NCBI GenBank assembly: GCA_013001685.1
Contig: JABDMD010000183.1
Coordinates: forward strand, 1 to 34,246
DNA length: 34,246 nt
Direction of reading: 5' to 3'
Origin: Gammaproteobacteria bacterium
Lineage (GTDB): Bacteria; Pseudomonadota; Gammaproteobacteria; UBA4575
Shown: one piece after another, positions 18,934 through 27,163 of the stretch
Layout: the number at the start of each line of letters is the position of its first letter
Position numbering within the stretch: position 1 is the stretch's first letter
Translations under genes and position numbers: made by a program
Notes under the pieces: model-generated
Told to the model about the DNA's origin: nothing
Database searches by the model: none
Seen by the model: the letters and a program-made list of their open reading frames with translations, nothing else

Positions 18934-19551
18934 TCACATTAATAATAAATATTCTTGCACAGCCTGCTTAGGAGATGAAGCATTAAAAACGGCACTAATT
19001 ACAGCAATCATATCTGCTCCTGCGGTTAGTAGATTAGTAGCATTTTTAGGTGTAATGCCACCAATTGCACAGATAGGAATATTAAATTCTTGTTTTGCTT
19101 GGGTAAGAAGCTCAATTTTTGCTCTAGGTGCATCGGGTTTGGTTGCAGATGGGTAAAAACTGCCAAACGCAATGTAATCTGCTGAAGCATTAATAGCTGT
19201 TCGTGCATTTTCAAATTTTGCATAACAGGAAGCTCCAATTATTTTGTTTTTTCCAAGCTGCTTTCTGGCTTGTTTAATCGATGCATCGTTTTTGCCTAGA
19301 TGTACACCATCCGCATCGATAGACTTCGCTAATTGCACATCATCATTGATGAGCAATAAGCATTTATAGTTGTTTGTAAGCCTGCGTAGCGCTGCAGCAT
19401 TTTTGTATCGATGATCTCGAGTATTAACTTTGTCTCGATACTGAATAACTTTCACACCAGCAGCTAAAACTTCTTTTGTTTTGCTAATAATTTTATCTGT
19501 ACCAATACAATCAGCATCGGCGATTGCATATAGACCCTGTAATTTTTGCAT
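18934..19551 (-). CDS. thiE: thiamine-phosphate synthase
   Basis: ThiE joins hydroxymethylpyrimidine pyrophosphate with thiazole phosphate to give thiamine phosphate. The 205-residue TIM barrel shows LYAIADAD at the N-terminus, QYRDK (37-41), LLINDD (66-71), DGVHLGKND (81-89), the pyrophosphate loop FGSFYPSATK (129-138) and CAIGGI (161-166). Length and motifs are normal. It lies between thiD (18 bp upstream) and hemL, and together with thiD forms the late pyrimidine arm of thiamine synthesis. The thiazole genes are not in this window. There is no room for a TPP riboswitch in front of thiE itself. Confidence 0.97.
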   Translation of the reverse strand: MQKLQGLYAIADADCIGTDKIISKTKEVLAAGVKVIQYRDKVNTRDHRYKNAAALRRLTNNYKCLLLINDDVQLAKSIDADGVHLGKNDASIKQARKQLGKNKIIGASCYAKFENARTAINASADYIAFGSFYPSATKPDAPRAKIELLTQAKQEFNIPICAIGGITPKNATNLLTAGADMIAVISAVFNASSPKQAVQEYLLLM

Positions 19552-19569
19552 TACTGAAAGAGCTAACTA

Positions 19570-20358
19570 TTATAGCCAATGAAAACGATTAGGAATTTTT
19601 TGCCCCATGCCAAGCTGACGTGCACCTTGTAAACATTTCCAGGTATATTCTTGTGCTTGGTGAGTGGCCGAAACAATATCTTGTCCACGTGCAATGTTTG
19701 CAGCAATGGCAGATGAAAGTGTGCAGCCCGAACCGTGGTATTGATCCGGTAGTCGTGGCCAACTGTGTGTATCTAGTTTACGATTATTGCCATATAAAAC
19801 GTTACAAACTTTATCGGTTTTTTCATGAGTACCCGTGACTAATACATAATGTGTGCCACGTTCTAAAAGCGCCATTGCACAAGCGTCAAGCGTGTCGCCT
19901 TCAGGTGCTAAGTTTCTAGTTTCATCGCTATTAGGAGTAACAATAGTTGCTAGAGGCACTAATAATGTGTTGATTGCATCAACTACATCTTCATTCGCTA
20001 ATACTTTTCCGCCACCGGCGATGATTATGGGGTCTAGTACAACAGGAATATTTTTATAATCTGTAAGCAGTGTATGAATAGCCATTGCAGTAGTGTCACT
20101 TTCAATTAAGCCAATTTTAATGGCAGCAATATTCATATCTTCTAGTACAACACGGGCTTGTTGGATAATAAAATGTTCATTGATTTGAGTGGTATCAACG
20201 ACATTGGTAGTATCTTGTGCCGTTACTGATGTGATAATTGGTGCGGCATGACATCCCAAGCTTGCAATGGTTTCGATGTCTGCTTGAACACCTGCGCCTC
20301 CTGTTGGATCTGCGCCCGAGAGCGCCATGACAACAGGTGTATTTGTAGAAGTATTCAT
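19570..20358 (-). CDS. thiD: hydroxymethylpyrimidine / phosphomethylpyrimidine kinase
   Basis: ThiD phosphorylates HMP and then HMP-P to supply ThiE. The 262-residue ribokinase-like protein starts with ALSGADPTGGAGVQADI (12-28), the substrate loop. It contains VLDPIIIAGGG and, near the C-terminus, the anion-hole and catalytic motif HGSGCTLSSAIAA with its conserved Cys. Length is normal. It is the first gene of thiD-thiE-hemL. Its start lies 43 bp from the divergent rubredoxin start, so promoters for both must lie in that gap or overlap the coding ends, and I see no riboswitch-sized leader. Confidence 0.96.
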   Translation of the reverse strand: MNTSTNTPVVMALSGADPTGGAGVQADIETIASLGCHAAPIITSVTAQDTTNVVDTTQINEHFIIQQARVVLEDMNIAAIKIGLIESDTTAMAIHTLLTDYKNIPVVLDPIIIAGGGKVLANEDVVDAINTLLVPLATIVTPNSDETRNLAPEGDTLDACAMALLERGTHYVLVTGTHEKTDKVCNVLYGNNRKLDTHSWPRLPDQYHGSGCTLSSAIAANIARGQDIVSATHQAQEYTWKCLQGARQLGMGQKIPNRFHWL

Positions 20359-20401
20359 TGATTAACTGAGTAATTTAAATGGAATAGGGAAAGAACCATT
20401 A

Positions 20402-20572
20402 ATGCAGTATAAAACATATATGTGTGTAATTTGTGGCTGGATCTATGATGAAGCTAAGGGCGCGCCTGAAGAGGGAATTGAACCGGGTACGCGCTGGGAA
20501 GACATTCCTTTTAACTGGAAGTGCCCAGAGTGTGGAGCGATGAAGGATGATTTCCAGCTAGTTGAAATTTAA
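20402..20572 (+). CDS. rubredoxin
   Basis: A 56-residue iron-only electron carrier. The four iron ligands are Cys8 and Cys11 ([12 protein letters not shown]) and Cys41 and Cys44 ([13 protein letters not shown]). The family markers [13 protein letters not shown] and the aromatic core residues are in place. Rubredoxins pass single electrons to partners such as alkane or aromatic oxygenases, superoxide reductases or rubrerythrin; the partner here is unknown. The gene is divergent from thiD, an arrangement seen in Pseudomonas and relatives. Its stop codon overlaps that of the aldolase gene on the other strand (shared TTTAA, 20569-20572). Confidence 0.96.
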   Translation: MQYKTYMCVICGWIYDEAKGAPEEGIEPGTRWEDIPFNWKCPECGAMKDDFQLVEI

Positions 20573-21126
20573 GATTTTAATTGATGATTTAGAAACGCAA
20601 TTTTTGCTGAGTGTTCTAAAGAGCAGCTCCATTTATAGGCAAGGTTAATCGATTCTGCGCAGGCATATACGCCATGTCCACGGACAATGGTAATGCAGTA
20701 TTTGCTAAGCGTGTCAGCCACTAATTGTGGCGATTTTTCTGAATATTCATCAAATCTAATAGTATGAACAGGAACGTTAGGGAAATAGAGCTTGCCTTCA
20801 AAATCATCAGGTATGAAGTCTTCGCCATTCATAGTTAGTGCGATGGTGTGTGGGCCATGGCTATGGAATACCGCACTAGCCTTAGCGTTTTGTTTATAGA
20901 CTTCAATATGTAATTTTGCATCTAACGATGCGTTTTCTCCGCAGGAACCATCAATTGAGCAGGAAACTAAATCATTTGCTTGTAGTGTGTCTGCACATGC
21001 ACCGGTAGGGGTTACCCATATCGTATCTCCATCTCGTACTGAGGCATTGCCACTGTGTGAATCGTTATAGCCATATTTACGTAGCCATGCATAGTGGCGA
21101 ACTAAGTCTTCTTTTAATACCGTCAT
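20569..21126 (-). CDS. class II aldolase/adducin-family protein
   Basis: A 185-residue zinc-dependent aldolase-fold enzyme related to fuculose- and ribulose-phosphate aldolases. The zinc ligands are His88 and His90 in FHSHGPH and His151 in VRGHGVYA. The N-terminal [10 protein letters not shown] and WVTPTG loops form the phosphate site. Where fuculose-phosphate aldolase has its catalytic Glu73 (SSEWRFH), this protein has Asp69 in SLDAKLH, which could alter the reaction or simply be a conservative swap. Substrate unknown. It ends tail-to-tail over the rubredoxin stop and is divergent from a PfkB kinase 99 bp away, so a kinase plus aldolase sugar-phosphate route is conceivable. Confidence 0.88.
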   Translation of the reverse strand: MTVLKEDLVRHYAWLRKYGYNDSHSGNASVRDGDTIWVTPTGACADTLQANDLVSCSIDGSCGENASLDAKLHIEVYKQNAKASAVFHSHGPHTIALTMNGEDFIPDDFEGKLYFPNVPVHTIRFDEYSEKSPQLVADTLSKYCITIVRGHGVYACAESINLAYKWSCSLEHSAKIAFLNHQLKS

Positions 21127-21225
21127 TTATAAATACAATTTATATTATCGCGACTACAGCTGATACTCTGAATTCTCGATTTTCGCATCGATTTAACTTA
21201 ACGAAAAATTAAAAGGAATGAAACG

Positions 21226-22158
21226 ATGTCTGCACTAATTTGTGGTTCCCTAGCATATGACACGATTATGGTTTTCCCTGATCGTTTTAAAGAGCATATC
21301 TTGCCTGAGAAAGTACATATTCTAAATGTATCATTTATGGTTCCACAAATGCGTAGAGAGTTTGGTGGTTGTTCAGGCAATATTGCATACAACCTAAATT
21401 TACTCGGTGGCGATGGCCTGCCGATGGGTACCGTTGGGCAAGATTTTGATCCTTATGCTAAATGGATGTCTGAATGTGGCATCGATCAAAAATATCTTAA
21501 AAAGATCGATAGTGAATACACCGCTCAAGCATTTATCACAACCGATTTAGACGATAATCAAATTACAGCTTTTCACCCAGGTGCGATGAATAATGCTCAT
21601 GAAAATCTAATTCCTAAGCAAGATGGCATCACTCTGGCATTAATATCGCCGGACGGTAAAGACGGTATGCTGCAACATGCGCAACAGTGTGTGGATGCAG
21701 GTATTCCGTTTATGTTTGATCCTGGTCAAGGTATGCCAATGTTTGATGGCGAAGAGCTGCTTAAATTTGTAGAACAGGCTACTTATGTTTGTGTGAATGA
21801 CTATGAGTCGCAATTGTTGCAAGAGCGTACTGGATTATCGATTCAACAAATAGCTGGGAAAGTAGAAGCTGCAATTGTAACGCGCGGTGGTGAAGGCTCT
21901 GTTATTCATACTGACACCAAGTCAATAGAAATTCCTGCAGTTAAAGCAAGTGCTGTGCAAGACCCAACCGGTTGTGGAGATGCTTACCGTGGGGGATTGA
22001 TTTACGGTTTAATGAATAACCTAGACTGGGAAGTCACAGGTCGTATTGCTGCGTTAATGGGTGCAATAAAAGTTGCACACAATGGTACACAGAATCATAA
22101 ATATTCATTGAATGAATTTAAGGAGCAGTATAAAAAAGAATTTGGGCAATCTTTTTAA
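21226..22158 (+). CDS. PfkB-family carbohydrate/nucleoside kinase (adenosine-kinase-like)
   Basis: A 310-residue ribokinase-fold kinase. It opens LICGSLAYDTIMVFPDRF, has the substrate loop REFGGCSGNIAYNL (44-57) and ends with the anion-hole signature DPTGCGDAYRGG (246-257), in which Asp252 is the catalytic base. Proteobacterial proteins of this type are usually labelled adenosine kinase or simply carbohydrate kinase; the true substrate is not certain. The ATG at 21226 has AAGGA nine bases upstream. It is divergent from the aldolase and converges on a HAD phosphatase, with 12 bp between the stops. Confidence 0.92.
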   Translation: MSALICGSLAYDTIMVFPDRFKEHILPEKVHILNVSFMVPQMRREFGGCSGNIAYNLNLLGGDGLPMGTVGQDFDPYAKWMSECGIDQKYLKKIDSEYTAQAFITTDLDDNQITAFHPGAMNNAHENLIPKQDGITLALISPDGKDGMLQHAQQCVDAGIPFMFDPGQGMPMFDGEELLKFVEQATYVCVNDYESQLLQERTGLSIQQIAGKVEAAIVTRGGEGSVIHTDTKSIEIPAVKASAVQDPTGCGDAYRGGLIYGLMNNLDWEVTGRIAALMGAIKVAHNGTQNHKYSLNEFKEQYKKEFGQSF

Positions 22159-22170
22159 GATTAAAAGAAT

Positions 22171-22824
22171 TTACTTTAAGCTAATTTGTTGCCAATTATT
22201 TTTTTCTGCATGCTTTGCTAGCTTTTCATCAGCATCTACTGCAATAGGATTGCTAACTAACTCTAACAGCGGGATATCGTTACGCGAGTCAGAATAAAAA
22301 TAACTTCCTTCAAGAGAATGTTTAGAGTCTTTTAGCCATTCTTGCAAGCGATCAACCTTGCCTGGTCCAAAGCTTGGTGTGCCTTGCACTTCGCCGGTGA
22401 AGCCGCCATTTTTCATTTCAGGTTCTGTTGCAATTAACTCGTGTATTCCAAAAATTTCTTTAGTTGGTTCGGTAATAAAGCTGTTTGTTGCAGTGACAAT
22501 CATTAAGTGATCTCCCGCATCTCGATGTTTTGCAATCAAGTCAAATGATTTGGGTTTGATAATTGGCTTAATGCGTTGCCTTATAAAATCATCACGCCAT
22601 TGGCATAATTCTTCGTAAGAATTATTTGCTAACGGTTGCAGCGCAAAATTCAAAAATTCATAAACATCTAAGGTGCCAGCAAGGTACTCTTCATAAAATC
22701 GTTTGTTCTCATTTGCATAGTGTTCAGCATCTACTTTGCCAATGGATACAAGGTGAGATCCCCACTCATAATCACTGTCGCCAGCGATAAGGGTTTCGTC
22801 TAGATCAAATAATGCTAATGCCAT
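22171..22824 (-). CDS. HAD-IB family phosphatase (SerB-like)
   Basis: A 217-residue haloacid-dehalogenase phosphatase. Motif I is FDLDETL with nucleophile Asp7 and acid Asp9. Motif II is VTATNSF. Motif III is the Lys in FGPGKVDRL, and motif IV is YSDSRNDIPLLE. The helical cap between motifs I and II (about 20-85) marks subclass IB, the group that includes phosphoserine phosphatase. Several family members act on phosphoserine or other small phosphomonoesters; a specific substrate cannot be assigned. It is divergent from rppH across about 140 bp, a pairing common in Gammaproteobacteria. Confidence 0.92.
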   Translation of the reverse strand: MALALFDLDETLIAGDSDYEWGSHLVSIGKVDAEHYANENKRFYEEYLAGTLDVYEFLNFALQPLANNSYEELCQWRDDFIRQRIKPIIKPKSFDLIAKHRDAGDHLMIVTATNSFITEPTKEIFGIHELIATEPEMKNGGFTGEVQGTPSFGPGKVDRLQEWLKDSKHSLEGSYFYSDSRNDIPLLELVSNPIAVDADEKLAKHAEKNNWQQISLK

Positions 22825-22967
22825 AATTATTATAAATATTAAGGTTTAAAGAATATTGGCTTAATAATGCTAAGTTATTGTATTGTATATTAAGTTTGCT
22901 TATCTAGACGCAGTCTAAATTGCCCCATTCTAGGCCCTATGCAACAATATAAAACAGGAGGGAAGTG

Positions 22968-23468
22968 ATGGAAGGCAATCAACATGTAATCGATGCTTCG
23001 GGGTTTCGCAAAAATGTTGGCATTATCGTTTGTAATGAATCTAGACATGTAGTTTGGTGTAAACGTTACGGCCAAGAAGCATGGCAATTTCCTCAGGGTG
23101 GTGTTCTGCCAAATGAAACGATTGAGCAGGCGCTTTATCGTGAATTAAAGGAAGAAACCGGTTTAGACTACAATCACGTTGATATTATCACTTGTACAAA
23201 AGATTGGCTGCACTATAGGTTGCCTGAGCGTTTAGTGCGTAAGCACAGTATGCCTAAGTGTATCGGACAAAAGCAGCGTTGGTTTTTATTAAAACTGCAA
23301 ACCGATGAAAGCAATATCTGTTTAAACCACTCTACTAAACCAGAGTTTGATAATTGGCGTTGGGTAGATTATTGGCATCCTCTCGAAGAAGTGGTTGCGT
23401 TTAAACGTAAGGTGTATAAGAAGGCGCTAAAAGAATTTGAACCGTTTTTATTTACTGCAGTTCATTAG
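22968..23468 (+). CDS. rppH: RNA pyrophosphohydrolase (Nudix)
   Basis: RppH removes pyrophosphate from the 5' end of mRNAs and so triggers RNase E decay. The 166-residue protein begins with [13 protein letters not shown], matching the canonical DSDGFRPNVGI start, then WQFPQGGV and a full Nudix box at residues 44-66 ending [10 protein letters not shown]. The C-terminal [17 protein letters not shown] and [13 protein letters not shown] are also typical. I chose the ATG at 22968 over the GTG three bases before it because AGGAGG (22957-22962) is then 5 nt away instead of 2. Its stop lies 2 bp from the convergent PepSY gene stop. Confidence 0.96.
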   Translation: MEGNQHVIDASGFRKNVGIIVCNESRHVVWCKRYGQEAWQFPQGGVLPNETIEQALYRELKEETGLDYNHVDIITCTKDWLHYRLPERLVRKHSMPKCIGQKQRWFLLKLQTDESNICLNHSTKPEFDNWRWVDYWHPLEEVVAFKRKVYKKALKEFEPFLFTAVH

Positions 23469-23470
23469 CC

Positions 23471-24199
23471 TTAACGGCGCACCACCCAAAGCCAAATTCC
23501 TGTTATAGAAAGTATTAGTAGTAATATGCCTGCTAAATCTATAACGTAAATTCCATATTTACCAAAAACTCGTCCACTGTGGGCGTCGAGTAAAAACCTT
23601 TCTAAATTAATTTGTTTGCTCATGTCATGAGATTCTATTGTTTGCCTTAATGCAGGTAGTGTTATCGCAGGCGCTACCCAGTGAGGATGAGGTCCTTGTA
23701 GTTTTTGCCAGCTAGTTAAATCGCCGAGATTTTCCCAATAAGTATTAATTCCACGCACAACAGTAGTATTATTTTTTGAGAGTGCGATGCCTATAGGAGC
23801 TTCCTGTAAGCCATCTTGTGTTGTGACTTCATCAATAATGTCGCCTTTATCGTCTATTACAATTAATGAATTTGAGGTGGCAATAATTATTTCACTATTC
23901 GAGTCGGAGGTATGTTTAATGGCACCGTGAATAGCTGAAACTTCATCTGTAATAGGCTTGCCAGATAAATAGACTGATTCTCCAGCATGGGAAATGGTTT
24001 GGTTGCCTAGTTGGTAAGTCGTGATTGGATTGGGTTTTATACCGTAGTACTTCAGTAACCAGGAGTTGGTCAAGTATTGCGCATTTAGATTGAAGTCATC
24101 ACTATGCTGTAATGCAATACCGGTAATAACTAAAAAAACAATAAATGATGCAGCAAGCAGGCCTATTCTGCGATGCCACTTGTGGAGTTTGGCGGCCAT
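23471..24199 (-). CDS. PepSY-associated transmembrane protein
   Basis: An inner-membrane protein of about 242 residues with one N-terminal helix (about 11-30, after the His-rich LHKWHRR), a periplasmic domain of about 175 residues and a C-terminal helix (about 217-240). The end reads LLDAHSGRVFGKYG then DLAGILLLILSITGIWLW, the typical PepSY_TM ending. Relatives are often tied to iron acquisition as ferric-siderophore or flavin/haem reductases; conserved His6 and His9 and the later DAHSG could hold haem. The frame is open to a TTG at 24247, but the ATG at 24199 gives the standard MAAKLHKWHRR start. It follows the FMN-binding and porin genes on the same strand; the former is a plausible electron-transfer partner. 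Confidence 0.85.
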   Translation of the reverse strand: MAAKLHKWHRRIGLLAASFIVFLVITGIALQHSDDFNLNAQYLTNSWLLKYYGIKPNPITTYQLGNQTISHAGESVYLSGKPITDEVSAIHGAIKHTSDSNSEIIIATSNSLIVIDDKGDIIDEVTTQDGLQEAPIGIALSKNNTTVVRGINTYWENLGDLTSWQKLQGPHPHWVAPAITLPALRQTIESHDMSKQINLERFLLDAHSGRVFGKYGIYVIDLAGILLLILSITGIWLWVVRR

Positions 24200-24344
24200 A
24201 ATCTTAGGAAGCTCTGATTTATTAATACAATGACTGAGATGAGGCAAAAAATATTGAGAAAGCGGAATGTATGTTTAAATACATGAGCATTTTGAGATCA
24301 TATTTTAACGAAGTATCGGGATAAATCAGCGGTTCCTAAAAATA

Positions 24345-24851
24345 CTAACACGAATCTTTAGTCACGTGTTCATGTAGCAAAAGAGCCATTCTGGAAATGC
24401 TAGTAACTGCATTTACTGAAAGTGTTGCGCCAGAAATATTGTCAATTGTGGTATCTAATCTGTTTTTATCGGTTAATTTTGCACCGATAAATTGCTGCCC
24501 AAAAAAATCATGTTTAACTTCCCAACCACGGCTTTCTCTAAAAACTAATACTTTCACTTTCTCAAGCCCCTGAGAGTTCACTGCGAAACCAGTAGTGATC
24601 GGTCGCTCTTTGCCGATTTCCTCAAGTACCCAAGCAGTTCTGCAACCATCTTGCCAATAAGGTACACGAATCTTTTTGTAGCGATGATCGAGAATCTTTT
24701 TAACTTGCTTGGATAGGTCTCCTGATAGCGTTAATCGCTGAGGGTCTGGAACGCTATCAAAAGTGCTCGCCAAAAAATCATCTTGTGATTGATATACTTC
24801 TTCGGCATGCGCGAAACTGAATAATAAACTGATGCATAAAATCCATTTCAT
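24345..24851 (-). CDS. periplasmic FMN-binding domain protein
   Basis: A 168-residue exported protein with signal peptide MKWILCISLLFSFAHA, cut after about residue 16. The C-terminal part is an FMN_bind domain with the flavinylation motif DNISGATLS (137-145), in which Thr143 is the expected attachment point for FMN by an ApbE-type transferase. The same motif occurs in NqrC and RnfG and in the small proteins of extracytosolic electron-transfer chains. No apbE gene is in the window. It lies between the porin and the PepSY membrane protein on the same strand, suggesting electrons pass from the membrane to FMN in the periplasm, for example to reduce ferric iron; that is inference. Cys70 and Cys168 could form a disulfide. 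Confidence 0.88.
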   Translation of the reverse strand: MKWILCISLLFSFAHAEEVYQSQDDFLASTFDSVPDPQRLTLSGDLSKQVKKILDHRYKKIRVPYWQDGCRTAWVLEEIGKERPITTGFAVNSQGLEKVKVLVFRESRGWEVKHDFFGQQFIGAKLTDKNRLDTTIDNISGATLSVNAVTSISRMALLLHEHVTKDSC

Positions 24852-24913
24852 AATAATTATCTTTATTAGTGCTAGCTTATTTTATTTCTAAAATTTTGGA
24901 TTAAGTGTAAAGC

Positions 24914-24948
24914 CAAAAAGCCCGCAGTAGTTATTTCTACTACGGGCT
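24914..24948 (-). terminator. rho-independent terminator after the porin gene
   Basis: AGCCCGCAGTAG (24919-24930) pairs with CTACTACGGGCT (24937-24948) over 12 positions with one mismatch, around the 6-nt loop TTATTT. Read on the minus strand the stem is followed by a run of five T. It begins 17 bp past the porin stop, so porin transcripts should mostly end here, before the FMN-binding gene. Confidence 0.85.
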
Positions 24949-24964
24949 ATATAGGATTTAATGT

Positions 24965-26227
24965 TTAGAACATATAGCCTATACCTAAATCAAAGCCATC
25001 AAAGTCGCGACCATCTGCTTCCGCTTCTGGGTCATGCGAACGATCTCGGTAGTCAAATTTAACTACTACGTCTGTATGTGGCCACCAATTTGCACCCACT
25101 TCCCATTGGCTGAACTGATCTTGTACACGTGCGCCTTCAACTTCTTCGTAACGAGCATATAATCCAAGCCAGTTATTCACTTTGAAACTTGGTTCAAGAT
25201 ACCATCCAAATTGCTCGTCGATATCTCCTGCAGCATCTTCAATGTCACCACTGAAGTCCCATTGTGCATAGAGAGCACGTAAACCTAAACGGCCTCGATT
25301 ATAGATAGCATGGGCTTGATAAAGTGTTGCATCATCAATGAAGTCATCTTCAGCATTTGTGTCATCATCTTGTGTAGGATCGGTTTGATGGTTTATAGAT
25401 GCTGCTAATTCAAGGCCTTGAATGCCAGTGTATTTAACGCGTCCAGTAACGGCTGGGTCGCTTAAACGTTGATTTGAAACTTTACCGCGTGCGCTTCTGA
25501 TTCGTCCGCTAGTTCCTGAGAAATTTAAACCTGAATGTAAGGCAGCATCAAATGAGAAACCATTGTTTGTGCGAAACGTTGATCCAACACCTGCTTCCCA
25601 CCATGTTGATGGAATAATTACGTTTTCGACATCATTGCGCTCTACACCATAGAAAGTGGGTGGTTCATGAGTCTCGTTTAAAATTCCAGCTGGAACTAAG
25701 AAAACGCCGCCACGAACTTGAGCGTTATCGTTAACATCATATTCAATGTAGGCCTGTTCAATTTCGACTTCTCCACCAAGAGGATCGCCATCTGCTTCAA
25801 CGCCACCATGCTCAATTTCAAATTCAGAAACAAAACGTAAATCATCGGTAAATTCTTTACCGACAAATAGTACGAATCGATGTAGGTCAACTTCTTCTAA
25901 ATCGCGGTCGCTATCATCCGCACTTAAATTGTTATAGTGCACTTCTCCATACCCACCTAATGAAATACCTTCAAAAGCATCTAGAGGGCTGTCTTCAACA
26001 ACTTCTGCAGTAGCATTTGCAACTTCATTTGCTTCGTCTGCTTTCTCTTCTGCACGTGTGGCAGTTTCCATTGCTTGTTTTTGCTGAATCATTAAATACT
26101 CAACTGCCTTTTTAAGGTTTTCGTATTCTTCTCGGTCAACTGAGATTTGTTCCGCCTGTAGAGGCAGGGTGAGAGCAAGTAGTGCACTTAATGCTATAAG
26201 CTTGCTTGCTGGTTTAATGCATATCAT
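24965..26227 (-). CDS. outer-membrane porin with N-terminal coiled coil
   Basis: A 420-residue outer-membrane beta-barrel protein. A signal peptide ends at PLQA (about residue 25), followed by a coiled coil (about 30-75, rich in Glu, Ala and Gln) that probably binds peptidoglycan or makes trimers. From about 88 (SLGGYGEVHYN) there are alternating amphipathic strands with aromatic girdles, and the C-terminal residue is Phe (LGIGYMF), the BAM recognition end. Loops are strongly acidic (DDDTNAEDDFIDD), suggesting a cation route. It resembles porins of the phosphate-selective OprP/OprO superfamily, but specificity cannot be read. A Fur-like box lies 83 bp upstream and a terminator just downstream. 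Confidence 0.87.
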   Translation of the reverse strand: MICIKPASKLIALSALLALTLPLQAEQISVDREEYENLKKAVEYLMIQQKQAMETATRAEEKADEANEVANATAEVVEDSPLDAFEGISLGGYGEVHYNNLSADDSDRDLEEVDLHRFVLFVGKEFTDDLRFVSEFEIEHGGVEADGDPLGGEVEIEQAYIEYDVNDNAQVRGGVFLVPAGILNETHEPPTFYGVERNDVENVIIPSTWWEAGVGSTFRTNNGFSFDAALHSGLNFSGTSGRIRSARGKVSNQRLSDPAVTGRVKYTGIQGLELAASINHQTDPTQDDDTNAEDDFIDDATLYQAHAIYNRGRLGLRALYAQWDFSGDIEDAAGDIDEQFGWYLEPSFKVNNWLGLYARYEEVEGARVQDQFSQWEVGANWWPHTDVVVKFDYRDRSHDPEAEADGRDFDGFDLGIGYMF

Positions 26228-26309
26228 TTTATATATCTCTTAAAAATCAATTAGTTATTAATAATTGGCTGATTTATTAGATTTATCAGTCAATGTTTAT
26301 AGTAATACT

Positions 26310-26328
26310 AATGAGAATGATTCGCATT
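26310..26328. promoter_or_regulatory. candidate Fur box
   Basis: The 19-mer AATGAGAATGATTCGCATT is palindromic except for one pair and its centre. It agrees with the 7-1-7 Fur consensus TGATAATNATTATCA at 11 of 14 defined positions (26312-26326). It lies 83 bp upstream of the porin start and 106 bp upstream of the divergent DUF1461 gene, so it could serve either. Confidence 0.65.
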
Positions 26329-26434
26329 TATATACCTACTTTAGGGTAACCAAGGTTAATTAGCTATGTTTTAGGTCGTCTCTATGAAGGGATTAGTCCA
26401 GAACAGCTAAATTACAGTTAGAATTGTATGGTTT

Positions 26435-27163
26435 ATGAAAACCCGTTCTGCAATTCTAAATTTCCTACTTTCTCTATCATTATTTTGTGTGAGTTTTTAT
26501 ATCGCGTGGAACATCAATGCAGCTACAAACTTTTTGTATTCGACTTGGTATGAAGTGCTTAGTCTTGATGCGGCGATTAGTAAATACGCGCCTGATAATA
26601 AATTTAAGTATGGTTTTGAACATACAAATAAACAGCAGCATATTGAATCGTTTTCAGGAATTGTTGATGCAATTCAAAATAACGGGCAAGGCTTAAAGGA
26701 GTTAAGTTACACGGATTCAAAAAATCATGTGACGAGTACACTTCTTACTGATGCTGAAGTAATACATCTTGAAGACGTGGCTAATTTAATAAGTAAATTT
26801 AAATATCTTGCTATTTTTGGATTTCTAATTGCATTTATAGTTTTTATGTTGATGCGGTCTAGAAAAGTAGCAATAGCAAAGTTTAAACGTCATCTGCTTG
26901 GCGGAATAGGAACAATATTAACGTTAGCAGTTTTAGTAGTGCTGATAGGACCAACGAAAATATTCTATGTTGGCCATGAGCTAATATTTCCAAATAATCA
27001 TCAATGGTTTTTTTATTATGAAGAATCGCTAATGAGTACAATGATGAAAGCACCGGCATTATTTGGCCCCATTGCATGTCAGTTGCTTTTGTTAACGATG
27101 TTGCTTTGGTTGTCTGCGCTATACCTCTTACAGTGGCTGCAAGCTAAGTTTAGAAAGGTTTAA
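26435..27163 (+). CDS. DUF1461 membrane protein, homologue of lipoprotein transacylase Lit
   Basis: A 242-residue inner-membrane protein with hydrophobic segments near 8-30, 123-141, 155-175 and 208-232 and an extracytoplasmic loop at about 31-120. Two features point to DUF1461: HLEDVANLI with His111, and GHELIFPNNHQWFF with His181, followed by a hydrophobic, Pro-containing segment. In Firmicutes this family includes Lit, which moves an acyl chain within the lipid-modified Cys of lipoproteins to give the lyso form, using two histidines. Lit-type activity in this Gram-negative is inferred and may not hold. It is divergent from the porin with a Fur-like box between, and its 3' end overlaps hemJ by 14 bp tail-to-tail. 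Confidence 0.72.
   Translation: MKTRSAILNFLLSLSLFCVSFYIAWNINAATNFLYSTWYEVLSLDAAISKYAPDNKFKYGFEHTNKQQHIESFSGIVDAIQNNGQGLKELSYTDSKNHVTSTLLTDAEVIHLEDVANLISKFKYLAIFGFLIAFIVFMLMRSRKVAIAKFKRHLLGGIGTILTLAVLVVLIGPTKIFYVGHELIFPNNHQWFFYYEESLMSTMMKAPALFGPIACQLLLLTMLLWLSALYLLQWLQAKFRKV

Noticed and set aside
20359-20401. TPP riboswitch in front of thiD
   Set aside because: The gap to the divergent rubredoxin start is 43 bp, too short for the riboswitch, and no THI-box sequence is visible.
22965-22967. GTG start for rppH
   Set aside because: It would be only 2 nt from AGGAGG; the next codon, ATG at 22968, has normal spacing.
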